Made by a program: the position numbers and the translations under genes. A DNA stretch of 52,404 bases from Nitrospira sp. CG24C (GTDB lineage Bacteria; Nitrospirota; Nitrospiria; Nitrospirales; Nitrospiraceae). Where the stretch lies: NCBI GenBank assembly GCA_002869885.2, contig NEWR02000001.1, positions 39,118 through 91,521 of the forward strand. The letters run 5' to 3'. A model generated the notes under the pieces. That model was not told where the DNA came from. It made no database searches and saw only the letters and a list, made by a program, of their open reading frames with translations. Position 1 is the stretch's first letter; every line of letters begins with the position of its first letter. This document shows, piece by piece, positions 7,589 to 14,271 of the stretch.

Positions 7589-7696
7589 AATTCCTGCTTG
7601 AGTACCGAGACACTTTGTGCGGCACCCGTCGCGACAGATGCCTAAAAGACCAACAAATCAACGAATAAATGTACAAGAGCCCTGCACAGAAGTCGC

Positions 7697-7712
7697 TGGC
7701 ACACCGATTGCT
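7697..7712 (+). promoter_or_regulatory. Sigma-54 promoter, module A
   Basis: TGGCACACCGATTGCT fits the RpoN consensus TGGCACG-N4-TTGCW, with GG and GC separated by exactly 10 bp. Transcription would start near 7723 and run toward the TPR/FGE-like gene at 8165. Confidence 0.7.
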
Positions 7713-7758
7713 GTAGATCTCACGTATGTATGGCAGTTGTGAGTGCTAAACACTGGAA

Positions 7759-7850
7759 AGTTCTGAGTTCTGGGTTTTGAGTTCTGAGTTAGTTCCGGAC
7801 AACTCAGAACTTATAACTCAGAACTCGGCAAAGCCGGCGACTCAGAACTC
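7759..7850. repeat. Heptamer hairpin repeat
   Basis: GTTCTGA/GTTTTGA units, the core GAGTTAGTTCCGGACAACTC (identical to that at 1729-1777), then TCAGAACT units. It starts about 47 bp after the -12 element of sigma-54 module A. Confidence 0.85.
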
Positions 7851-8026
7851 GCTCAGGCAGCGGACATGAGGCGGACGAGCAGTCAACATCAGTCATTGGG
7901 CTCACGCGTAAGAACTCAATGGCGAGGATTCACGCCTGAGAATTCAATGGCACTGATTCCGAGGCATACCCAACCAGAACCTCCTCCTGGTTGCCAACCT
8001 CTTGGTTGACTGAGCGTCAATGCCAC

Positions 8027-8065
8027 GGGAGCCCCGGTTCTGCGAGACCCAGAGCTGCGGCTCCC
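8027..8065 (+). terminator. GC-rich hairpin, possible terminator or leader structure
   Basis: GGGAGCC at 8027-8033 pairs with GGCTCCC at 8059-8065. Most inner bases (CGGTTCTG against CAGAGCTG) also pair. Only a short pyrimidine run (TCCCTT) follows, so intrinsic termination is uncertain. Confidence 0.4.
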
Positions 8066-8073
8066 TCCCTTAA

Positions 8074-8149
8074 CTGGTTTGTTTTGTTCATTTAGTTAGT
8101 TTCGTTCAACCAAAAAACCAAACAAACCAAATGAACTAAATAAACCAAC
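8074..8149. repeat. Nonamer hairpin repeat, copy 6
   Basis: Reverse orientation core (TTAGTTTCGTTCAACC) between T-rich and A-rich arms, placed 15 bp before the start codon at 8165. Confidence 0.85.
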
Positions 8150-8164
8150 GGACGGAGGTGGTGT

Positions 8165-9379
8165 ATGAGAAAGATTCTTCTACTCGTTGCATTGCTCGGA
8201 CTTGGTACTGACCTGACAATGGCCGAGGCATCCGTTGATGCGGGTGCCAAGAAACTTGTCACGGGGTACGATTTCCTGAAACAACACAAATACCAGGAGG
8301 CGCGCACGGCCTATGAAGCCGGCCTACAACAGAACCCTGCCGATGCCATGGCGCACTTCTATCTCGGCGATACCTGCCGGGGCCTGAAAGACTGGGTCTG
8401 TGCGGAAGCGCATTACGAGACCGCACTGGAGCTCAATCTGCAATCCTCGATGGCCGATTTGGCCAAACAACGGGCGCGCAAGGCCAAAGTCTGGCGCCTG
8501 CTGGACGAAGGGAAGCAGGCCATCACCGAACTGAACGCCCCACCCACGAAAGTCGCCCAGGCAACGGACAACTTAGACATTGCGAACAAGCTGGGTCTCG
8601 ACGACGAACAACGGGCCCTCTATCAACAGTTGCAGGGGAAACTCCAGCAGCGGCACACACAAGTTCATGAGACGACGGCGTCGTCTCAGCATCAAACACG
8701 GTCGATGGCACTGGTGCCCACGGGGGAGTTCACAATGGGGAGTTCGATGGGAAGTGCGGATGAACAACCGGAACACCGGGTCTATGTCGGTGCCTTTTTC
8801 ATGGATTTGTACCAAGTGTCGGTGAGGCAATATGTGAGGTTCGTGGAGGCCGCGCACCATGAAGTTCCTCCGGACTGGAATGTCATGAACCGACCCCAGC
8901 ACTATGATCGGCCAATTGCCAATGTGGATTGGGAGGATGCGGTGACCTTCTGCAAATGGGCGGGCAAGCGCTTGCCCACTGAGGCGGAGTGGGAGAAAGC
9001 GGCACGGGGGACAGATGGCCGAACTTATCCCTGGGGGAACGTGCACCCCACTCGTCTTCATGCAACGGCAGGGAAAGAGGTCTGGAGTAACCATTCGGCC
9101 TTGACGCCGGGGGGAATGTTGGAAGAAGGCAAGAGTCCCTATGGCATCTATGACATGGCGGGCAATGTCTGGGAATGGGTCAGCGATTGGTATGATCAGG
9201 ACTACTACAAAACCAGCCCGCCGAAGAACCCGACAGGACCGTCAACGGGCTGGACCAAAGTGGTTCGGGGCGGTTCCTGGGGCAGCAATCCAGATGGTCT
9301 GCGTTCCGCAGAACGAGAAACCCATGTGCCGTCGTTCCGGGGCTTCGGCACCGGGTTCCGATGTGCGAAGACGCCGTAG
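8165..9379 (+). CDS. Exported TPR protein with FGE-sulfatase (SUMF1-like) domain, 404 aa
   Basis: A signal peptide (residues 1-20, ending MAEA) is followed by tetratricopeptide-like helices (about 35-110). A formylglycine-generating-enzyme/SUMF1 domain of C-type-lectin fold follows at about 180-403. Its hallmarks are VPTGEFTMGS, VDWEDAVTFCKWAGKRLPTEAEWEKAARG, YPWGN, YGIYDMAGNVWEWVSDWY, RGGSW and GFRCAK. True FGE enzymes use two active-site cysteines shortly after RGGSW; here that stretch reads GSNPDGLRSAERE with no Cys. The domain is therefore probably a binding or structural version rather than a sulfatase-activating oxidase. The start is set by GGAGGTGGTG just upstream of ATG 8165. It may be transcribed from the sigma-54 site at 7697. 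Likely periplasmic. Confidence 0.85.
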   Translation: MRKILLLVALLGLGTDLTMAEASVDAGAKKLVTGYDFLKQHKYQEARTAYEAGLQQNPADAMAHFYLGDTCRGLKDWVCAEAHYETALELNLQSSMADLAKQRARKAKVWRLLDEGKQAITELNAPPTKVAQATDNLDIANKLGLDDEQRALYQQLQGKLQQRHTQVHETTASSQHQTRSMALVPTGEFTMGSSMGSADEQPEHRVYVGAFFMDLYQVSVRQYVRFVEAAHHEVPPDWNVMNRPQHYDRPIANVDWEDAVTFCKWAGKRLPTEAEWEKAARGTDGRTYPWGNVHPTRLHATAGKEVWSNHSALTPGGMLEEGKSPYGIYDMAGNVWEWVSDWYDQDYYKTSPPKNPTGPSTGWTKVVRGGSWGSNPDGLRSAERETHVPSFRGFGTGFRCAKTP

Positions 9380-9380
9380 G

Positions 9381-9493
9381 GTTGGTTTGTTTGGTTCATT
9401 TGGTTTGTCTCGTGTGTTTGGTTGAACGAAACTAATCAGACAAACAAAATCAACCAAATGAACCAAACAAACCAAATAGACCAGATGAACCAG
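9381..9493. repeat. Nonamer hairpin repeat, copy 7
   Basis: Begins two bases after the stop codon of the FGE-like gene. Core GGTTGAACGAAACTAATC, long complementary right arm. Confidence 0.85.
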
Positions 9494-9578
9494 GCCACAG
9501 TGTGCCAAACAATCAACCGGCATCCCACGACGCTGCACGATCAGCGTCCTCTGGTGAGCCTAATAGGGAGGTAGCGAG

Positions 9579-9920
9579 ATGAAGATCGTTGAAGCCATCA
9601 TGCAGCCATTCAAGTTGAATGACGTCACCGAGGCATTGATGCGAATCGGTGTAGAGGGGATGACCGTCACGGAAGTCAAAGGATTCGGACACCAGAAGGG
9701 GGGGCAGGAACGGTACAACGGCAACGTGTTTACGTCCATCTTTCTGCCCAAGGTGAAGATCGAAGTCGTCGTCGAGGATAGCCTGGCGCACAACGTGGTC
9801 GACACCATTACGCGCTGCGCAAAGACCGATGGCGCTGGGGACGGAAGGATCTTTGTGTTGGATCTCGTTGCTGCGATGCGGATCAAGACCGGCCCGATGT
9901 GCGAACCAGCGCTCGCCTAA
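9579..9920 (+). CDS. glnB: PII-family nitrogen regulatory protein, 113 aa
   Basis: Full-length PII protein. It has MKIVEAIMQPFKL at the N-terminus, EVKGFGHQKGG before the T-loop (Gln39 kept), FLPKVKIEVVV after it, and the B/C-loop motif AGDGRIFV. PII trimers bind ATP/ADP and 2-oxoglutarate and control ammonium transporters, glutamine synthetase regulation or other targets in the cytoplasm. The T-loop keeps its length but is divergent (YNGNVFTSIF). The position of uridylylatable Tyr51 is Phe, so GlnD modification at that site is impossible. A good ribosome-binding site (GGGAGGT) precedes the ATG at 9579. No amtB or glnA is adjacent in the window, which makes the target unclear. Confidence 0.95.
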   Translation: MKIVEAIMQPFKLNDVTEALMRIGVEGMTVTEVKGFGHQKGGQERYNGNVFTSIFLPKVKIEVVVEDSLAHNVVDTITRCAKTDGAGDGRIFVLDLVAAMRIKTGPMCEPALA

Positions 9921-10039
9921 TAATGTAATGCGGACAACGGATCGCAGGCGGGATTTCTAGGAGTACGACGAGCCCAGGGGACAGGCGCCAGGAAGAAGGG
10001 CGCCAGTCCCCAGTAAGATGTTGACCGAGCGGCGAGCCC

Positions 10040-10165
10040 GCCGTCAGGCTTTTTGCAACAGCATATTCCAACGCGCGCGGATTCTCCATGCGCTTCGAGG
10101 CGTTCAAGATCTCGATCCCAACCATGTTGCCATCCTTGTCATAGTCGAGGATGACCCCGGAGCAC
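10040..10165 (-). pseudogene. Remnant of a DUF2283-family gene
   Basis: On the minus strand the translation contains GVILDYDKDGNMVGIEILNAS, the hallmark C-terminal block of DUF2283 proteins. The first 25-30 residues of the family are missing; the preceding sequence is unrelated and runs into the divergent DUF2442 gene. The C-terminal continuation after LEYAVAKSL looks non-family. It is best seen as a truncated relic. DUF2283 genes are small and often lie near DUF4160/DUF2442 genes, as here. Coordinates are approximate. Confidence 0.6.
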
Positions 10166-10209
10166 CACCAGTTGAATAGTGAGCACATCCACTATTGAAG
10201 AGCAAAACG

Positions 10210-10518
10210 ATGAAATCCGCAACGCATGGCAAAAGCACTTCGGGCGCTGAGGTGACGAACATCTCCGGGCATGGATTCTGGCTGCTAGTGGCCGACGAAG
10301 AGCTCTTTGTTTCGTTCAAAGAGTTTCCCTGGTTCAAAGATGCATCTGTATCAGAGATCCTGAACGTCGAGTGGCCGCAGCCTCATCACCTGTATTGGCC
10401 TGGTCTTGATGTGGATGTAGCCGTTGAATCCATCAGACATCCGGAGAAGTTCCCGCTCATCTCAAAAGAATTGCGCCTAACGAAGCGTACCAGCCGACAC
10501 GCAGAAGCACGCCGCTAA
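10210..10518 (+). CDS. DUF2442 domain protein, 102 aa
   Basis: Residues 10-85 match the DUF2442 pattern. The central block is GFWLLVADEELFVSFKEFPWF, followed by ILNVEWPQPHHLYWPGLDVDVAVESI and an FPLIS end. DUF2442 proteins are small, soluble and of unproven function, and are commonly paired with DUF4160 in toxin-antitoxin-like or mobile loci; no DUF4160 gene is present here. An upstream TTG (10195) would add five residues; ATG 10210 is preferred. It is adjacent to the DUF2283 remnant, suggesting a decayed accessory pair. Confidence 0.8.
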   Translation: MKSATHGKSTSGAEVTNISGHGFWLLVADEELFVSFKEFPWFKDASVSEILNVEWPQPHHLYWPGLDVDVAVESIRHPEKFPLISKELRLTKRTSRHAEARR

Positions 10519-10550
10519 GCATAGTCCACATGATTCATGACAGTTCGTGT

Positions 10551-10630
10551 GTGGTCTTTCTGGTTGATCTGGTTTGTTTAGTTGATTTGGTTCATCTGGT
10601 TAGTCTGGTTCAACCCAAAAAACAAGACAG
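10551..10630. repeat. Nonamer hairpin repeat, copy 8
   Basis: T-rich units, then a reverse-orientation core (GGTTAGTCTGGTTCAACCC) and a short A-rich arm. It lies 38 bp upstream of paired dyad module B. Confidence 0.8.
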
Positions 10631-10667
10631 ACGCGTTCCTTCCTACGCTTCACGCGCAAGAGCGACT

Positions 10668-10704
10668 GAATCCAATTGGATTCTCCTGTAATCAAAATGG
10701 ATTC
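10668..10704. promoter_or_regulatory. Paired dyad upstream activating site, module B
   Basis: The perfect palindrome GAATCCAATTGGATTC (10668-10683) and TAATCAAAATGGATTC (10689-10704), start-to-start 21 bp. The sigma-54 site that it should serve is 300 bp downstream because a MITE (10766-10949) intervenes; without it the gap would be about 116 bp. Confidence 0.7.
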
Positions 10705-10765
10705 AGCTGAGATCGTGCTGATATCGCCTGTGCCTTCGTGTTTCCTCTCGACCTCATGAAAACTT

Positions 10766-10949
10766 AGGAGCCTGTCTAACATTGATCGTTCTACTACGGC
10801 GAACGATCCGCAGCCATCTGCGTCGTTCTCGGCACGAACAAATCCTCAATGTATTCCAGCGAATACACCTCCGTTTTTTCCGCGCCTTGCGCCGCTCATC
10901 TAGCGCCCCTCATTCGCCTCGTCACGAAGACAATGTCGGACAGGCTCCT
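10766..10949. mobile_element. MITE-like element with 19-bp terminal inverted repeats
   Basis: The left end AGGAGCCTGTCTAACATTG is matched, in inverse complement, by the right end (CAATGTCGGACAGGCTCCT) with two mismatches. The element is 184 bp with no coding sequence, so it would be non-autonomous. No clear target-site duplication was found. It separates activator dyads from sigma-54 promoter B. Confidence 0.75.
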
Positions 10950-11003
10950 GCCAATATTGAACGCAATCACGAAAACTCTTTCGAGGCCGGCTACTGAAGC
11001 CGC

Positions 11004-11019
11004 TGGCACATCAATTGCG
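11004..11019 (+). promoter_or_regulatory. Sigma-54 promoter, module B
   Basis: TGGCACATCAATTGCG: GG-N10-GC spacing exact, TGGCAC and TTGC perfect. It would transcribe toward the 45-aa peptide, the protease and possibly the secretion cluster, through two repeat blocks. Confidence 0.7.
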
Positions 11020-11049
11020 CTATGCCTCTGTGGGGCATGAGCACAGGGA

Positions 11050-11081
11050 AGTTCTGGGTTCTGAGTTCTGAGTTGGAAGAC
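11050..11081. repeat. Heptamer repeat, partial copy
   Basis: GTTCTGG/GTTCTGA units only; the complementary arm is missing. It begins 31 bp after the -12 element of sigma-54 module B, much as in module A. Confidence 0.7.
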
Positions 11082-11092
11082 GGGGCGAGTGC

Positions 11093-11178
11093 TCTGGTCT
11101 ATTTGGTTTGTTTGGTTCATTTTGTTCGTTTCGTTCAACTAAAAAACCAAACAAACAAAACAAGCCACATAAACAAGC
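11093..11178. repeat. Nonamer hairpin repeat, copy 9
   Basis: T-rich arm, reverse-orientation core variant (TCGTTTCGTTCAACTAA), A-rich arm. Confidence 0.8.
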
Positions 11179-11257
11179 CATGCCAGCCCGTATACCCTCA
11201 AACGGGTCTATTGCTAAAAATGCCGTACAGGTTTAATAGAAGCCACCAGTTGCTTGT

Positions 11258-11273
11258 ACGTAATCGTTTACGT
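11258..11273. promoter_or_regulatory. 16-bp dyad upstream of the protease genes
   Basis: ACGTAA-TCGT-TTACGT, a perfect inverted repeat located 48 bp before the 45-aa gene. Possible repressor or activator site; the regulator is unknown. Confidence 0.4.
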
Positions 11274-11320
11274 GCGTGTTTGACTCGATTATCTTACAAG
11301 ACCTTCATAAGGAGCCGGCC

Positions 11321-11458
11321 ATGAATGGCACCTCAGGCTTCCAAGAAGCGCGGCCCTCTACTCCCCGATCAACAGCAAATCTGTTGCTGCACGAGCAACA
11401 GCATCAATCCGGAAACAGTTCCTGCGCCATTTCTTTGAACAAGATGCCCATGAGGTAA
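11321..11458 (+). CDS. Small protein of 45 aa preceding the subtilase
   Basis: An ATG at 11321 is preceded at good distance by AAGGAG, a strong ribosome-binding site. The reading frame ends seven bases before the protease start. The product is hydrophilic, Ser/Gln/His-rich, without signal peptide or membrane helix, and not a recognised family. Coupling to a subtilisin-like protease suggests a substrate, inhibitor or leader peptide, but this is inference from position only. The frame is also open upstream to 11276 without a ribosome-binding site, so the shorter form was chosen. Confidence 0.5.
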   Translation: MNGTSGFQEARPSTPRSTANLLLHEQQHQSGNSSCAISLNKMPMR

Positions 11459-11465
11459 ACCCATC

Positions 11466-13226
11466 ATGCCAACCACATCGGTCTTTGAAGAAAAACTATA
11501 TCTTACGCCAGACAGAGAGATGTCGCTTGACCCATCCCGTCTACTCCTCAATTTCAGGAATTCGTTTGATGAGAGCGGCAGTAATTGGCGTGAGAAGGCG
11601 CTACAAAATCTTTCACAAAAGCTCACAGGGACAGGGATTATTATTGAAAAAGATCCTCCTTCCCCTACTAATCACGAGCACTCACAGCAGCTGATTAATC
11701 ATACGGGCCGTCTGTTTTGGGTTCGTTCAATGAGTGCTGCCCCTATCACAAACGAAATGCTCCAGACTCTATCATCCAAAGAGTGGCTGGAGTGGTATGC
11801 ACCAGTGTATCGCCTCACAGACAAAGAAGGGCGAGAGAGGCTCGTATGTCCCCTCCCCGATCTCGTGGTAGTCCCCACTCGAAGCGCAAGAGAGACACTC
11901 CGCATCAATCAATCCGATGTGCGGAATATCCTGTCTGCAAGATTCAACCTCGACAAAGCCTCGGATGAGCTAGATGACCAAGATCCCCCCGATCACGCCA
12001 GGCCTCGCCTGAAAAAAGATTACAGGCCTTACAGAGTACGAACACCTCAGGAGCGTAATGCCTACCGAACCCTGCGTGAACTTCGAGAGCAGGAAAATAC
12101 GTGGGCCAAAGATGCGTCTTTCGCCTTGATTCCAATGGTCAGGCCAATTGTTGAAGGGACGTTTCCCGACGTGCCACCGAACGATCAGGCCTATCTGCGC
12201 CAGTGGAATCTGCCAAGGATTGGAGCGGACATCGGATGGCGCGACACGCAAGGCAACCCCGGCATTGTGATCGCCGTCATCGACGAGGGATGCGATTTTA
12301 GCCATCCAGAATTCGATCGATTGAATGCCGATGGCACTACGAATTCACATGGAGCCTTAGTTAATGGGGCGACATTTTACTCAGATGGGAGCAGGGTGCA
12401 TGGGGAGGTAGGGGACTGTTCCCGGGTTCCTTCCCAGTCTCACGGAACAAAATGCGCCGGAATCATAGGAGCATGGATCAATAATCAACAGTCCATTGCT
12501 GGGCTTGCGCCTGATTGCAAAATTCTTCCCATACGGTTAGATGGGGGGATGACCTCCATCTCATTAGCCGAAGCAATCATATTTGCAGTTAGGAACCCAG
12601 CCCACCGGGCGAACGTAATCAGCATCAGTTTAGCGGATGAGGCATATAGCACGAACGACGTGGCTGAAGCCATTGAGTTCGCCTACGACAATGGCGTGAT
12701 TGTCTGTTGTGCGACAGGCAACAACAACGCCAGTCACGTCGATTATCCCGCTGCCTATGCGTCGGAGGGCTGGGTGATCGCTTGTGGAGCCTGTGACAAT
12801 ATGGATCAGCGGTGCGCTTCGTTCACCAACTGGAATCCCACGAACGGGTCGAATTACGGAACGGGAATTTCAGTCGTCGCTCCGGGAGACAACATTCCCA
12901 CCATCGCAAACAACAACGGAAGACCCGGCAGAACGATCCTAAACTTTGCAGGAACTTCAGCTGCCGCTCCTCACGTCGCAGCAGTAGCTGCCCTGTTACT
13001 CAGCGTGAATGCCACGCTGAGCCCCGTTCAAGTTCGCGACATCATCGAACAATCGGCGGAACCAATCAATGACAATCAGAACAATACGAACCCGCAGAAA
13101 TTGTATTACTACGATTTTCAACTCAGCCGCCATCCAAACAAAGGGTGGAATAATGAAGTCGGCTATGGGTTAGTCCGGGCCGATCGTGCATTAGCCAAAT
13201 TGCAAGGGAGACCAATCATGCCCTGA
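11466..13226 (+). CDS. Subtilisin-like serine protease (S8 family), 586 aa
   Basis: The catalytic domain occupies about residues 245-580. The Asp motif is IAVIDEGCDFSHPEF (Asp273), the His motif QSHGTKCAGIIGA (His326), the oxyanion Asn is in CCATGNNN, and the Ser motif is FAGTSAAAPHVAAVAALLL (Ser498). All four are intact. The N-terminal 240 residues are not a normal I9 propeptide and show no signal peptide, so the enzyme is either cytoplasmic or exported by an unrecognised route. The N-terminal region has a segment with LPDLVVVPTRSARETL and a long polar linker. GAGGT about 11 bases upstream supports ATG 11466. Its position before a two-partner secretion cluster suggests processing of secreted or CHAT-linked proteins, which is inference. 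Confidence 0.92.
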   Translation: MPTTSVFEEKLYLTPDREMSLDPSRLLLNFRNSFDESGSNWREKALQNLSQKLTGTGIIIEKDPPSPTNHEHSQQLINHTGRLFWVRSMSAAPITNEMLQTLSSKEWLEWYAPVYRLTDKEGRERLVCPLPDLVVVPTRSARETLRINQSDVRNILSARFNLDKASDELDDQDPPDHARPRLKKDYRPYRVRTPQERNAYRTLRELREQENTWAKDASFALIPMVRPIVEGTFPDVPPNDQAYLRQWNLPRIGADIGWRDTQGNPGIVIAVIDEGCDFSHPEFDRLNADGTTNSHGALVNGATFYSDGSRVHGEVGDCSRVPSQSHGTKCAGIIGAWINNQQSIAGLAPDCKILPIRLDGGMTSISLAEAIIFAVRNPAHRANVISISLADEAYSTNDVAEAIEFAYDNGVIVCCATGNNNASHVDYPAAYASEGWVIACGACDNMDQRCASFTNWNPTNGSNYGTGISVVAPGDNIPTIANNNGRPGRTILNFAGTSAAAPHVAAVAALLLSVNATLSPVQVRDIIEQSAEPINDNQNNTNPQKLYYYDFQLSRHPNKGWNNEVGYGLVRADRALAKLQGRPIMP

Positions 13227-13319
13227 ATTGGAATGAGCCAGGAAAGGGAAACCCAGACCCTGTAAGGCCGCTCAGCATTTGGTGAGGGACAGTTCATCCA
13301 CGTAAGAAAGGGGGATTTC

Positions 13320-14123
13320 ATGAGAAGCAGGGGGCAATTCGCGATAATGATTGTGGCGTTGGTTCTTGTGTATCCATTCATCTCTCACGCCGCCAGCGAT
13401 TTCACCGTGGTGATCAACGGAGAAGACCTAGGGGGAAGCTGCACAGGCGGCAACTGCGAACTCACGCTCAGCGGCCAACACGCAGGAGTAGAGTTTATAA
13501 ACAATGGTGCCTCTGCAAAAGTCAAAGCGACGGAAGGAAACCCCGATACGCTACGGCTTGAGAATGTCACGATTAAAGCCTTACAGGCTACAGAACATGT
13601 CATGACATTCTACGCAACCTTTGCACAACCCCCAACGCCGAGCCCTAAGGTGAAATACACCCGCACCGCTGACGGCAACATGAGACGTGGAGCAAGTGCC
13701 CCAAGGAACGACAAGTTCACGATTACGGGATGGGTTGACGACCTAGTAGATTCTTCTCCCCAGTTCACTGTTGAGCCCACCCAATACAAGCTGGTCGCTT
13801 GTCCTCCAGTACCACCAGCATGTGCTGCGTCTTATGGCAACTTTAGCTTCTCTACCTATCTAGAGAAAACGACCGGATTTACCGGCAATCGAGTAGTCAA
13901 GATCGAAATCAAGTTCGACGCCAAAATGGTGAATGACCTGCTGAACATACCACTCGTGGAATTGAAAGGCTCCACCGTTGCGGGCGATGAAGATGGCAGC
14001 ATGATCGGCGTATACGATTCATATGGTGAGGAGCACGTCATCCAGAGAGAACAAGAAAAAGAAATGGAAAAAGATAGAAGGAAGTCGAAGAAGGAACGTC
14101 CTAAGAACCATGAGGACAATTAA
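13320..14123 (+). CDS. Exported protein of unknown function, 267 aa
   Basis: Residues 1-25 form a signal peptide (RSRGQ then a hydrophobic run ending ISHAA). The mature part is rich in beta-type residues with a CTGGNC pair and a second Cys-Pro-rich stretch (ACPPVPPACAA), possibly disulfide-bonded. The last 35 residues are a highly charged Lys/Glu/Arg tail, probably helical. No family is recognised. GGGGG before the ATG is a good ribosome-binding site. It lies between the subtilase and the TpsA gene on the same strand with short gaps, so it is plausibly part of the same transcription unit. Confidence 0.75.
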   Translation: MRSRGQFAIMIVALVLVYPFISHAASDFTVVINGEDLGGSCTGGNCELTLSGQHAGVEFINNGASAKVKATEGNPDTLRLENVTIKALQATEHVMTFYATFAQPPTPSPKVKYTRTADGNMRRGASAPRNDKFTITGWVDDLVDSSPQFTVEPTQYKLVACPPVPPACAASYGNFSFSTYLEKTTGFTGNRVVKIEIKFDAKMVNDLLNIPLVELKGSTVAGDEDGSMIGVYDSYGEEHVIQREQEKEMEKDRRKSKKERPKNHEDN

Positions 14124-14271
14124 CGGGCCTGATGAGGCTGGTGAACATTCCCAGGCGGCCTATGCTTGTACCGTGCATGCCCCCCAACGCTGATCGGGTT
14201 AGATACAGGCCGCATCTGGCCCGATCGAAGGACTGAGGAAATATTCGATCCGCTCGTCGGGAGGTTTCATC

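Larger units (their letters stand above)
7723..8072 (+). other. Long leader or candidate non-coding RNA region with repeats and hairpins
   Basis: No convincing gene is seen between the sigma-54 site and 8165. The stretch holds the heptamer repeat (7759-7850) and a 22-bp imperfect direct repeat (7902-7923 and 7930-7951, sharing TCACGC, AGAA and TCAATGGC). It also has a CAACCAG/CTGGTTG stem and a strong GC-rich hairpin at 8027-8065. It may be the structured leader of the 8165 gene or a separate small RNA. Confidence 0.35.

Noticed and set aside
10782-10997. A 71-aa frame within the MITE
   Set aside because: Basic, low-complexity translation of the element; not transposase-like.
11022-11324. 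A 100-aa frame behind sigma-54 module B
   Set aside because: It reads through a heptamer and a nonamer repeat, has no ribosome-binding site and no family features.
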